Shown here: positions 33,476 through 42,562 of the stretch, in pieces
How positions within the stretch are numbered: position 1 is the first letter of the stretch
Layout: each line of letters opens with the position of its first letter
From: Gallionellales bacterium GWA2_60_142
GTDB taxonomy: Bacteria; Pseudomonadota; Gammaproteobacteria; Burkholderiales; Gallionellaceae
NCBI GenBank assembly: GCA_001801085.1
Contig: MGWR01000070.1
Location: 1 to 64,000 of the forward strand
Length of the DNA stretch: 64,000 nt
Reading direction: 5' to 3'
The notes under the pieces: generated by a model
What the model was told of the DNA's origin: nothing
The model's input: only the letters and a program-made list of their open reading frames with translations
Databases searched by the model: none
Made by a program: the position numbers and the translations under genes

Positions 33476-34588
33476 ATGTCTAACAACACCGTCAATGTTC
33501 CGCTGTCGTGTTCCGGTCCGTCGGTGCTGGCTTGCGGCGCATGGCTGAAAAACACCGTCTGTGTCACGCGTGGAGATCAGGCTTATGTCTCGCAACTGAT
33601 CGGCGATCTCGACAGCGCCGATGCTTGCCGGATGCTGGAAGAGACGGTAGTGCGCCTGTGCGCGGAGCTCGATGTGAAGCCGGAGATTGTCGCGCACGAC
33701 CTGCATCCGGATTTTTTTAGCAGCCGGTTCGCGCAGGCTTATGCCGGACAGCGCGGTTTGCCGGTTATCGCGGTGCAGCACCACCACGCCCATATCGCGG
33801 CACTCTGCGCAGAGCACCACATCGACGAACCGGTGTTCGGGCTGGCGCTGGATGGCGTAGGCTTGGGCACGGACGGCACACCTTGGGGCGGCGAATTGTT
33901 GCTGGTGCATGGTGCGGGCTTTCGGCGACTCGGACATCTAGCGCTCCTCGCCATGCCCGGCGGCGACCGAGCGGCACGCGAGCCTTGGCGCATGGCGGCG
34001 GCAGCCTTGTTCGGAATGGGGCGCGGCGATGAAATCTCCCGACGCTTTACCGCACAACCGGGAGCGGAGACGGTGGCGACGATGTTGCAATGCGGCCTGA
34101 ACTGCCCGACGACTTCCAGTATGGGGCGGTTGTTCGATGCCGCTGCGGGCTTGTTGGGCGTGTGCGAAGTGCAGGCCTTCGAAGCCCAGGCCGCGATCCT
34201 GTTGCAGCAACTGGCTGAGGAGCATGGGAAAGTTGCACCGCTCGACGATGGTTACCGCATCGATGCAGACGGCGTGCTGGACTTCGCGCCCTTGCTCGCC
34301 GTGCTATCCGATTGCCGCGAGCAGGCTTACGGGGCGGCGCTGTTCCATGCCACGCTGGTTGCAGGATTGGCGGACTGGGTGCGGCGCGCTGCGGCGAGCC
34401 ACGGCATCGCCCGAATTGCATTCGGCGGAGGCTGTTTCCACAATGCGATTCTGGCGCAGGCATTGTCTGCCGACCTTGTCGCCATGAAATTTGAAGTATT
34501 GAGCGCACAACGAATGGGCCCCAACGACAGCGCAATTGCGCTGGGGCAGGCGTGGGTCGCTGTGCAAACCATCAAACGAGGAAGCTGA
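33476..34588 (+). CDS. hypF: HypF-like carbamoyltransferase, short form
   Basis: 370 residues matching only the C-terminal, Kae1-like half of Hyp[51 protein letters not shown] and [11 protein letters not shown]. Full HypF (about 750 residues) also has acylphosphatase, zinc-finger and YrdC domains; none are here. HypF supplies carbamoyl groups for the CN ligands of the Ni-Fe centre. R. eutropha encodes a shortened HypF1, so a short functional form has precedent, but this one also lacks the YrdC adenylation step and would need a partner. Context supports a role in maturing HoxH. Confidence 0.82.
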   Translation: MSNNTVNVPLSCSGPSVLACGAWLKNTVCVTRGDQAYVSQLIGDLDSADACRMLEETVVRLCAELDVKPEIVAHDLHPDFFSSRFAQAYAGQRGLPVIAVQHHHAHIAALCAEHHIDEPVFGLALDGVGLGTDGTPWGGELLLVHGAGFRRLGHLALLAMPGGDRAAREPWRMAAAALFGMGRGDEISRRFTAQPGAETVATMLQCGLNCPTTSSMGRLFDAAAGLLGVCEVQAFEAQAAILLQQLAEEHGKVAPLDDGYRIDADGVLDFAPLLAVLSDCREQAYGAALFHATLVAGLADWVRRAAASHGIARIAFGGGCFHNAILAQALSADLVAMKFEVLSAQRMGPNDSAIALGQAWVAVQTIKRGS

Positions 34589-34592
34589 TCGA

Positions 34593-36434
34593 GTGAGCAA
34601 CACAAGTAACGACAAGAAGGCTGTGACGGATCGAATCGAGTTCGACCCCAAGCTGGTGCTGGACAGCCTGCCGCTGCTGCCGGGCGTGTATCGCTATTAC
34701 GACAGCAAGGGAGAAGTGCTGTATGTAGGCAAGGCCAAGCAACTGAAGAAGCGTGTCTCGTCGTACTTCCAGAAGACCAACATCTCGCCGCGCATCCGCT
34801 TGATGGTGTCGCATATTGCACGCATCGAAACGACGGTCACACGCTCCGAGGCCGAGGCGCTGCTGTTGGAAAACAACCTTATCAAATCCCTGAAGCCCCG
34901 CTACAACATCCTGTTCAGGGACGACAAGTCTTATCCGTATATCGTACTGACCGGGGACGAGTTCTCGCGCCTGACCTACTATCGCGGTGCGCCCAACCGC
35001 CAGCACCAGTACTTCGGCCCGTACCCGAATTCGCATGCGGCGAAGGAAAGCATACAGCTGCTGCAAAAGATATTCCGGATACGCACCTGCGAGAACAGTG
35101 TGTTCAATAACCGTACGCGTCCCTGCCTGCTGCACCAGATTGGACGCTGCACCGCGCCTTGCGTGAAGCTGATTTCGGACGAGGATTACCGTGCCGATAT
35201 CCGCAACGCAGTGCTGCTGCTGCAGGGCAAGCATCAGGAGGTGGAGCAGACGCTGAGTACTGCGATGCAACAGGCGGCGGAGACGCAACACTATGAACAG
35301 GCCGCGGCCTTGCGCGACCAGTTGCGCGCGCTGCATACAGTGCAGCAGAAACAGTTCGTCGAATCCACTGGCGGTGCGGCCGATGCCGACATCATCGCGC
35401 TGGCGCAGCAGGATGGGCTGACCTGTTTGAACCTCGCTATGGTGCGCGGCGGTCGGCATCTGGGCGACAAGAGTTTTTTCCCCGAGCATGCCGAAGACCT
35501 GCCCGCCGCCGAGATCGTGCAGGCCTTCATCGCGCAGCATTACCTGGAGCGCAGCGTGCCGCCGCTGCTGGTGCTGGACGAAAAATGCGGCGACGAGACG
35601 CTGGAGCAGTTGCTCAGCGAGCAGGCCGGCCGCGCGGTGAAAATCAGCACCGCGGCAAGCGGCGACCGCCGACAATGGCTGGAAATGGGACAGCGCAACG
35701 CGCTGCTGGCGTTACAGCAGCGTATCGCCCAGCAGGGCGGGCAGCAGCGGCGGCTGGACAAGTTGCGCGAGTGGATAGGGTTACCCGATATAAAACGTAT
35801 CGAGTGTTTCGACATCAGCCACACGATGGGTGAAGCGACACAGGCCTCTTGCGTGGTGTACGAGAATCTCGACATGCGCTCGGCGCAGTACCGACGCTAC
35901 AACATCACCGGCATCACCCCGGGTGACGATTATGCGGCGATGCGCCAAGCGTTGACGCGTCGTTACCAGAAGCTGGCGGAGGGCGAGGGCGCAAGGCCCG
36001 ATCTGGTGTTGATCGACGGAGGTCTCGGACAGTTGCATATCGCGATGGAGGTGATGCAGGAACTGGGATTGAACGACCTGCCGCTGGTCGGCGTGGCCAA
36101 GGGCGTGGAGCGCAAGGCCGGACTGGAGCAACTGATCTTTCCGGACGGATCATCTAAACAGATGCGCAACGACGATCCCGCACTACACCTGATTCAGCAG
36201 ATACGCGATGAAGCGCACCGTTTCGCGATCACCGGCCACCGCGCCAAACGCGGCAAGGCGCGCACCGCATCCAGTCTGGAGGAAATCAGCGGGGTAGGGG
36301 ACAAGCGGCGGCGCAGCCTGCTGACCCATTTCGGCGGCCTGCGCGAGGTGGCGCAGGCCAGTGTCGAGCAGTTGTGCCAGGTTGAAGGTATCAGCAAAGC
36401 GCTTGCCGAAAAGATATACCAGCAACTCCATTGA
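34593..36434 (+). CDS. uvrC: Excinuclease ABC subunit C
   Basis: 613 residues. GIY-YIG endonuclease ([30 protein letters not shown]), UvrB-contacting UVR motif (about 200-240), RNase H-like C-terminal nuclease ([21 protein letters not shown]) and tandem helix-hairpin-helix end ([19 protein letters not shown]). Makes both incisions in nucleotide-excision repair with UvrB. GTG 34593 preceded by GAGGAAG is the likely start; the open frame extends further upstream into the previous gene. Confidence 0.96.
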   Translation: MSNTSNDKKAVTDRIEFDPKLVLDSLPLLPGVYRYYDSKGEVLYVGKAKQLKKRVSSYFQKTNISPRIRLMVSHIARIETTVTRSEAEALLLENNLIKSLKPRYNILFRDDKSYPYIVLTGDEFSRLTYYRGAPNRQHQYFGPYPNSHAAKESIQLLQKIFRIRTCENSVFNNRTRPCLLHQIGRCTAPCVKLISDEDYRADIRNAVLLLQGKHQEVEQTLSTAMQQAAETQHYEQAAALRDQLRALHTVQQKQFVESTGGAADADIIALAQQDGLTCLNLAMVRGGRHLGDKSFFPEHAEDLPAAEIVQAFIAQHYLERSVPPLLVLDEKCGDETLEQLLSEQAGRAVKISTAASGDRRQWLEMGQRNALLALQQRIAQQGGQQRRLDKLREWIGLPDIKRIECFDISHTMGEATQASCVVYENLDMRSAQYRRYNITGITPGDDYAAMRQALTRRYQKLAEGEGARPDLVLIDGGLGQLHIAMEVMQELGLNDLPLVGVAKGVERKAGLEQLIFPDGSSKQMRNDDPALHLIQQIRDEAHRFAITGHRAKRGKARTASSLEEISGVGDKRRRSLLTHFGGLREVAQASVEQLCQVEGISKALAEKIYQQLH

Positions 36435-36488
36435 GAAATAATCAATATTCTGTTGCCGAAGCGATTTGCCAGCAGCTACACTGAGCGC

Positions 36489-37061
36489 ATGTTCAGCAAT
36501 ATCCCCAATCTGCTTACCTGGCTCAGAATACTGCTCATCCCGGTGTTCGTTTCGGTGTTCTATCTGTCCGACAGCACGCTGAGTCCGCACCTGAAGAACC
36601 TGATCAGCACCCTCGTGTTTCTGTTGGCGGCGGCGACGGATTGGCTGGATGGCTATCTGGCGCGCAAGTTGAACCAATCTTCCGTCTTCGGTGCATTCCT
36701 CGATCCGGTGGCCGACAAACTGATGGTCGCGGCGGCGCTGATTGTGCTGGTCAAGCTGGGGCGCGCCGATGCGATCATCGCCTTCATCATCATCGGTCGC
36801 GAGATCACCATCTCCGCGCTGCGCGAATGGATGGCCAAGCTCGGCGAGGCCAAGAGCGTCGCGGTCTCGATGCTGGGCAAGATCAAGACCGCTTTTCAGA
36901 TGATCGCGATCCTGCTGCTGCTGTATCACGACCGCCTGTTGGGTATCGATTGCCAGGCGATAGGGGCGCTGCTGCTGTATCTCGCCGCGTTGCTGACGCT
37001 GTGGTCTATGGGCTACTACCTGATGCGGGCCTCGCCGCAACTGAAAAAATCTCACAACTGA
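36489..37061 (+). CDS. pgsA: CDP-diacylglycerol--glycerol-3-phosphate 3-phosphatidyltransferase
   Basis: 190-residue integral membrane enzyme of phosphatidylglycerol synthesis. The CDP-alcohol phosphotransferase motif is complete: DWLDGYLARKLNQSS, then G and LDPVADK. About five hydrophobic segments. ATG 36489; downstream of uvrC by 54 bp, an association common in proteobacteria. Confidence 0.95.
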   Translation: MFSNIPNLLTWLRILLIPVFVSVFYLSDSTLSPHLKNLISTLVFLLAAATDWLDGYLARKLNQSSVFGAFLDPVADKLMVAAALIVLVKLGRADAIIAFIIIGREITISALREWMAKLGEAKSVAVSMLGKIKTAFQMIAILLLLYHDRLLGIDCQAIGALLLYLAALLTLWSMGYYLMRASPQLKKSHN

Positions 37062-37062
37062 A

Positions 37063-37090
37063 TTGATTTATGGGGCTGCGTCTGTATAAT
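37063..37090 (+). promoter_or_regulatory. tRNA-Pro promoter
   Basis: TTGATT (37063-37068), 16-nt spacer, TATAAT (37085-37090), 11 bp before tRNA-Pro. Probably drives all three following tRNAs. Confidence 0.75.
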
Positions 37091-37100
37091 GCGCAGCCTT

Positions 37101-37177
37101 CGGGGTGTAGCGTAGCCTGGTAGCGCGCCTGCTTTGGGAGCAGGATGTCGGGAGTTCGAATCTCTCCACCCCGACCA
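37101..37177 (+). tRNA. tRNA-Pro (TGG)
   Basis: 77-nt cloverleaf, CGGGGTG acceptor, anticodon TGG in loop TTTGGGA, T-arm GTTCGAATC, encoded CCA. Confidence 0.97.
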
Positions 37178-37211
37178 GATTCAAGCAAAGAAATATGCTG
37201 TGAAAAGAATT

Positions 37212-37288
37212 GTGCCCGTAGCTCAACCGGATAGAGCACCAGCCTTCTAAGCTGGGGGTTACAGGTTCGATTCCTGTCGGGCACGCCA
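37212..37288 (+). tRNA. tRNA-Arg (TCT)
   Basis: 77-nt cloverleaf, GTGCCCG acceptor, anticodon TCT in loop CTTCTAA, T-arm GTTCGATTC, encoded CCA. Confidence 0.97.
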
Positions 37289-37314
37289 AGTGTCTGTCGG
37301 AAAATGTTTCAATG

Positions 37315-37390
37315 GTGGCTGTAGCTCAGTTGGTAGAGTCCAGGATTGTGATTCCTGTTGTCGTGGGTTCGAGCCCCATCAGCCACCCCA
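37315..37390 (+). tRNA. tRNA-His (GTG)
   Basis: 76-nt cloverleaf, GTGGCTG acceptor, anticodon GTG in loop TTGTGAT, discriminator C73 and encoded CCA. The base at 37314 is G and would supply the required G-1. Confidence 0.97.
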
Positions 37391-37395
37391 AACTT

Positions 37396-37426
37396 AAAAG
37401 GGCCAGCGATACGCTGGCCCTTTTTT
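37396..37426 (+). terminator. Rho-independent terminator after tRNA-His
   Basis: AAAAGGGCCAGCG / CGCTGGCCC stem with ATA loop (arms 37396-37408 and 37412-37420) followed by six T. Closes the tRNA Pro-Arg-His unit. Confidence 0.95.
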
Positions 37427-37527
37427 CATGGTTCCACCGTATAATCGCGCGAACATACCTGAACGAGACATCGGGTATGGGGCGTTGTCTCCACAAAAAG
37501 GCTAAAACCATATTCGGTTGTGAATCG

Positions 37528-39513
37528 ATGATCCCATTCCTGTATCGCTTACTTGCGGCAATCATCTACGCCTCTCTGTTGGGGCAGCCATCCTGGGCCA
37601 TTGACGCGTCCGGCGAGCAGAGTTATTTCGAGGAATTTCCGGTCGTGCTCAGCGCCTCCCGATTGAAGCAACCCCAGTCCGAAGCACCGAGTGCGATGAC
37701 GGTGATCGATCGCGAGATGATCGTTGCATCTGGAGCGCGCAATGTCGTAGATATATTGCGGTTGGTGCCGGGAATGTATGTGGGATATGACAGCGGTAAC
37801 GTTCCCTTTGCCAGTTATCACGGCGCAACCGATCAATATGCCCGGCGCATGCAGGTGTTGATCGATGGTCGTACGGTCTATCTGCCGCCTGTCGGCGGAG
37901 TTGATTGGCTGGATATCCCCCTGCATATCGGCGATATCGAGCGTATCGAGGTGATTCGTGGACCCGCAGCGGCATCTCACGGAGCGAACTCGTTGCAAGG
38001 GGTGATCAGCATCATCACACGCGATGCGGTCAGCATGAATGGCGCGTCGGTTGCCCTGACTCAGGGCAACGGCGGAATATCTGAAGTAACAGGCAGGCTA
38101 GGACAAAGCGGTGACGATCTGGATTACAGGCTCACGCTGTCGAATCGATCCGATCATGGTTACGACTTGAAGATAATTAATGACGGTAGCCGCACCAGTC
38201 AGCTCAATCTGCGCAGTAATTATCGGCTCAATTCTCAAGATAGTATTGATTTCCAGTTGGGATATAGCGACGGAATTCGCGGTGCGGGAAATATGGCCAG
38301 ATTTAATCCTGCTGGAGGTTTTACGGAGCCTCCCAGAGAAATCAAGACAGTTTCGGATTATCTGCAAATCGATTGGTTACACGCTCTGTCCGATGGCAAC
38401 GAGTTCAAATTGAACTACTACCATATTTCGCGCAGTTACTTGGACAATATGCCCGTCGTCATCGACAAACAGGGATATCAGATCCATCGTCATGAACTGG
38501 GATTGCAACATACACTTCCACAAGGGGAGCATAACCGCTTGGTATGGGGAGCGAATGTCCGGCATGACACCGCGGACGACCCCCTGACTTTCAGGTCCCC
38601 CCAAGCGCTGAATGTTTTTCAGGTGTTTGTGCATGACGAGATGAGGTTCTCGCCATCATTATTGGCCAATCTCGGTGCAATGTATGAGGACGACGGGATG
38701 GGGCACCGTAACTGGTCCCCACGCGCCACGCTGAATTATCACGTCACCCCGGAACATACCATTCGTGCGGGAGCCTCGATGGCCTATCGCAGTCCCGTGA
38801 TGTTCGAACAGTATGCGGATACTTCATATTTGGTTTCCAGACCTTTCAAGAATGTCAGATCGGTCAATCCAGAAAAGATTGTTTCAAAAGAGATCGGCTA
38901 CTTGGGGGAGTTCAAGGAGGCCGGGATATCGCTGGATGCCAGGATCTACCAGGACCGGATAAGCGACTATATTTTCCTGGATCCCTATGTGGCCGCCGGA
39001 CCTGTACTGACATTCGGCTTTGCGAACCTGCTTGCGGAAAGCCACGAAGGATTCGAGAGCACACTCAAGTTCCGGTGGGGCGAGCGAAGCAATCTGGTTT
39101 TTAACTATGCGCATCAGCGAGTAAATTGTGCCGCAACGGGGATCATGACTCTGGCGGCATTTATTCCTCGACTTCAAGCCTATGTGAATCAATGTTCTTT
39201 GCTGGTGCCCGCCGATAGTGGCAGTATCTTGCTGACACAGCAACTGACCCCGCGCCTGCAGTTCAGCACTGGTTACTATCATCAGGAAAAGGTGCAAGTG
39301 CTTGATGCCCAGTGGCCGCAAAACCTGATGCGCAGGGTGGATATGAGAATGGCCTATACGTTTGGGCATCAGGGCGAGCCTGGAAGCGGGGATATCTCAT
39401 TCGTGGTACAGAACGCATTTCAGGATAACTATACGGAATACAGCAATGTCCCTCAAAAAGCGGGCTTCGTGTTCAATCGGCGCTTCTATCTGAACGCCAC
39501 GTTGGAACTCTAG
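37528..39513 (+). CDS. TonB-dependent outer-membrane receptor
   Basis: 661 residues. Signal peptide (FLYRLLAAIIYASLLGQPSWA), plug domain (VVLSASRLKQPQSEAPSAMTVIDREMI; VVDILRLVPGMYVGY; RIEVIRGPAAASHGANSLQGVISII) and a ~500-residue beta barrel ending in an aromatic/Leu residue (RRFYLNATLEL). No FecA-type N-terminal signalling extension. Ligand unknown; resembles vitamin B12/ferric-siderophore receptors in the plug only. ATG 37528 chosen at the signal peptide; the open frame starts upstream inside tRNA-His, which is not plausible. Leads a three-gene unit with a binding protein and a hybrid kinase. Confidence 0.92.
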   Translation: MIPFLYRLLAAIIYASLLGQPSWAIDASGEQSYFEEFPVVLSASRLKQPQSEAPSAMTVIDREMIVASGARNVVDILRLVPGMYVGYDSGNVPFASYHGATDQYARRMQVLIDGRTVYLPPVGGVDWLDIPLHIGDIERIEVIRGPAAASHGANSLQGVISIITRDAVSMNGASVALTQGNGGISEVTGRLGQSGDDLDYRLTLSNRSDHGYDLKIINDGSRTSQLNLRSNYRLNSQDSIDFQLGYSDGIRGAGNMARFNPAGGFTEPPREIKTVSDYLQIDWLHALSDGNEFKLNYYHISRSYLDNMPVVIDKQGYQIHRHELGLQHTLPQGEHNRLVWGANVRHDTADDPLTFRSPQALNVFQVFVHDEMRFSPSLLANLGAMYEDDGMGHRNWSPRATLNYHVTPEHTIRAGASMAYRSPVMFEQYADTSYLVSRPFKNVRSVNPEKIVSKEIGYLGEFKEAGISLDARIYQDRISDYIFLDPYVAAGPVLTFGFANLLAESHEGFESTLKFRWGERSNLVFNYAHQRVNCAATGIMTLAAFIPRLQAYVNQCSLLVPADSGSILLTQQLTPRLQFSTGYYHQEKVQVLDAQWPQNLMRRVDMRMAYTFGHQGEPGSGDISFVVQNAFQDNYTEYSNVPQKAGFVFNRRFYLNATLEL

Positions 39514-39521
39514 ACATAAAA

Positions 39522-40433
39522 GTGCGCTACGCTCGCCCAATAATCTTTTCGCTGATCTCCGCAGTTTGCATATTGTGGTCGCACTCCATTCGGGCCGATG
39601 GATTGGTTGTGACTCTGCTGCTGGGCGACAGTAGCGCCCCCTATCAGGCATTCACGGAGACTCTGCGCCAGCGGTTGCCGGCCTCTATTCGACTTTCCGT
39701 GCGGGAACCCAATGGTTCGGTCGGAGCATCGGATCTGGTGGTTGCCGTAGGGATGAAAGCGGCAGAATCGGCGGCTTCCGATCCCCGTTCACCGATATTG
39801 GCCGTGATGGTGCCCAAATCGGGATATGACAGCCTTTTTCTGGGGCAAAAAATGCCACAGGGCATTTCGGCTATCTATCTGGATCAGCCATGGGAACGCC
39901 AAGTCGATTTCCTCTATGCCGTGTTGCCGGATGTGGAGCGGGTAGGGCTGCTGTATTCCCCGGAGACTCGTCTCGAGATTTCCCCGTTGCTTAACAGCGT
40001 GGCGAATCATGGCGGTTCTGTCGTCGCGCAGTCAGTACAATCGGCAGAAAGACTGTTTTCCAGCCTAGAAAGAGTCCTGTCGGGCAGTGACGTATTACTC
40101 GCGATCCCCGACAGTCGCATATATAACGCAACCAGTATCCGCAATATCCTGCTGACCAGCTATCGGCACGAAGTACCCCTGATCGGCCTGTCTCAAGGAT
40201 ATGTGAATGCGGGGGCATTGGCTGCGATATTCACGCTTCCGGAGCAGATTGCAGAACAGACAGCCAAACAGATCGTTGCATTCGAACAGAGGAGGGGACT
40301 TGCCGCCCCCAGTTATCCGGAGCATTTCACGATCTCGCTGAATAACCAAGTTGCGAGATCGCTTGAGATTCGTTTGCCATCCGAAAGCGATATTCGCAAG
40401 CGCATGCGTAACACCGGAGGGGCGGAACGATGA
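39522..40433 (+). CDS. ABC-type periplasmic substrate-binding-like protein
   Basis: 303 residues with a signal peptide (IIFSLISAVCILWSHSIRA) and the two-lobe fold of the ABC-transporter substrate-binding family (DLVVAVGMKAAESAASDPRSPILAVMVP; YAVLPDVERVGLLYSP; VPLIGLSQGYVNAGALAAIFT). No permease or ATPase gene adjoins it. GTG 39522 lies 8 bp after the receptor stop and its end overlaps the kinase start, so it may present ligand to the kinase rather than to a transporter (inference). Confidence 0.85.
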   Translation: MRYARPIIFSLISAVCILWSHSIRADGLVVTLLLGDSSAPYQAFTETLRQRLPASIRLSVREPNGSVGASDLVVAVGMKAAESAASDPRSPILAVMVPKSGYDSLFLGQKMPQGISAIYLDQPWERQVDFLYAVLPDVERVGLLYSPETRLEISPLLNSVANHGGSVVAQSVQSAERLFSSLERVLSGSDVLLAIPDSRIYNATSIRNILLTSYRHEVPLIGLSQGYVNAGALAAIFTLPEQIAEQTAKQIVAFEQRRGLAAPSYPEHFTISLNNQVARSLEIRLPSESDIRKRMRNTGGAER

Positions 40434-42385
40434 GACGTATCGGTATCCGCACCCAGATCACGGCATTGACACTCATACCTCTGTTGGTGGTGGTTGTCAG
40501 TATGGAAGCCTATTTCTTGCGTGACCGCTTTGCCGACCTTGACAATGATCTGCAGGAACATGGAAAGCTCCTGGCTCGACAGCTTGCCGGCAGCGCTGAG
40601 TATGGCGTGTTCTCCAACAACCAAGCCTTCCTGCAGGGGATCGCCAACTACACCCTGATGCAGAACGATGTGCGCAGCATCGCCATTACCGATTCCAGTT
40701 CGCGAATATTGCATCATGCCTCCGATCCAACAGGAAAAGTCACTTCCAGTGGAAGCGACGACAATATCTTCCAATCGCGAGTGGACTTGTTGAATCCGAT
40801 CAGCATCGATACTGAAAGCGTATGGCTTTACCAGCCCATCGTACCGACGCAAGTCGGGCTGGACGATCTGGCTGACGAGCCGAAATCTCTGCAGATAGGC
40901 GCGGTCGTCATCGAGATGAGCAGGCGAGACACCGAAAAACGCAAGTCAAAAATGCTCTGGTTCACAGTCAGCGTGACAGCTCTGATTCTGGCTTTTCCTC
41001 TTTATGCGATATTTTTGGCCAGTCGCAGCATCACTTATCCGATTCGCCGCCTGAGCGAGGCCGTTCAGCAAATTGCCAAAGGCAACCTGGATGTCCAAGT
41101 ACGAGTCTCGGATGGCACGACGCAAGAGTTGGGCAATCTTGCCAGCGGATTCAATGATATGGCGGCCCAACTTAAGGATGAGCGTGCGATCCTTGAAGAT
41201 CGTATCGAAGAGGCGACTCAGGCGTTGCGTGCCAAAAAGGAGGAGGCCGAGCGTGCAAGCCACGACAAAAGTCACTTCCTGGCCGTGGCCAGTCATGATT
41301 TGCGTCAGCCTTTGCACGCACTGGGACTGTATATCGCGGAATTGCAACGCAAGGCGGTAGGTGACGAACAACAGTATCTAGTCCGGCAGGTGGAACGCTC
41401 CGTCGAATCCCTATCCACGCTGCTCAATGCTCTGCTCGATATTTCCAAGCTGGATGCCGGAGCCATCGTTCCGCATATGCAGGTTTGCGATCTCGGTGCG
41501 ATGCTCAGACATGTTGCGACGGATTATCAGATACTTTCCAGTCTGCGCAATATCCGTCTGGTGATTCATCCTTGCACCGAACATGTTCATAGCGACCCCA
41601 TGTTGCTGGAGCGCATTCTGACTAATCTGGTCAGCAATGCGTTGCGGTATACCCCGCAAAACGGCCGAGTGATGATCGCCTGTCGCCGCCGTGGCGACAG
41701 AGTGCGCATAGAAGTGCGCGACAACGGAATCGGCATCTCCAGAAACGACCAAAACAACATCTATCGCGAATTCTTCCAGTTGAACCAACCTCAACTGGAT
41801 TCCAGCAAGGGACTGGGATTGGGATTGGCCATCGTGGATCGTCTGGTCAAATTGCTCGGACACCAGATAGGCCTGCGTTCAGCCCCGGGGAAAGGCTCCG
41901 TTTTTGCCGTGGAGGTACCGATAGCTTCCGGTGTCGCGGAATCATCCATGGCCGGAACCATTGATTCCGAAACTGAAACCGAAGCCGTGACAGATAACTC
42001 GATATTAGCCGGCAAGAAGCTGCTGGTTGTCGATGATGATGAAATGGTATTGAACAGCACAGCGAGTATCCTGCTTGCCTGGGGTTGCCAAGTCACCTTG
42101 GCAACTTCGTTGAGTCAAGTCGAGCAGTACCTACAACACGACATGTCATGGGACATGATCATTAGCGATTATCAGTTGGAAAACCATGCGACCGGAATCG
42201 ATGTCATCACCATGGTTCAGCAACATCAATCCCAAAAACTGCCGCCGTGCATTCTGGTTAGCGGCGATACCGGCCCGACCGTCCTTAAGCTCGCAGCCGT
42301 AAGCGGCCATCACTTGCTACATAAACCAGTCAAGCCAGCAAAGCTTCGATCTTTGGCCATCCATCTGCTGGAAGATACAGAATAG
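40430..42385 (+). CDS. Hybrid sensor histidine kinase with receiver domain
   Basis: 651 residues. Two membrane segments (about 7-25 and 182-200) flank a periplasmic sensor region; HAMP (about 205-260) and a short coiled coil follow; the phospho-acceptor His is in ASHDLRQPLHALG (about 288); the ATPase domain has N box LVSNALRYTP, DNGIGIS and GLGLGLAIV; a C-terminal receiver (LLVVDDDEMV; acceptor Asp in IISDYQLEN, about 580). The H-box DLRQP form is common in kinases of this RpfC/BarA-like group. Overlaps the binding-protein gene by 4 nt. No separate response regulator is adjacent. Confidence 0.92.
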   Translation: MRRIGIRTQITALTLIPLLVVVVSMEAYFLRDRFADLDNDLQEHGKLLARQLAGSAEYGVFSNNQAFLQGIANYTLMQNDVRSIAITDSSSRILHHASDPTGKVTSSGSDDNIFQSRVDLLNPISIDTESVWLYQPIVPTQVGLDDLADEPKSLQIGAVVIEMSRRDTEKRKSKMLWFTVSVTALILAFPLYAIFLASRSITYPIRRLSEAVQQIAKGNLDVQVRVSDGTTQELGNLASGFNDMAAQLKDERAILEDRIEEATQALRAKKEEAERASHDKSHFLAVASHDLRQPLHALGLYIAELQRKAVGDEQQYLVRQVERSVESLSTLLNALLDISKLDAGAIVPHMQVCDLGAMLRHVATDYQILSSLRNIRLVIHPCTEHVHSDPMLLERILTNLVSNALRYTPQNGRVMIACRRRGDRVRIEVRDNGIGISRNDQNNIYREFFQLNQPQLDSSKGLGLGLAIVDRLVKLLGHQIGLRSAPGKGSVFAVEVPIASGVAESSMAGTIDSETETEAVTDNSILAGKKLLVVDDDEMVLNSTASILLAWGCQVTLATSLSQVEQYLQHDMSWDMIISDYQLENHATGIDVITMVQQHQSQKLPPCILVSGDTGPTVLKLAAVSGHHLLHKPVKPAKLRSLAIHLLEDTE

Positions 42386-42562
42386 TTTCGGCCGCAGGGT
42401 GACCGCTTATTAGTCTTACTTCAACGGGCGCTTTGGCCGTAACTGTACCGCAAACCGTTCCGTGTTTGGTCTCTTTTGGATTCGCATAATGTATATTATG
42501 TCAAATACTGTATCTCTGTTTTTATTCCAATTATTCAATTTGTTATACCTTACCTCTTTCGG

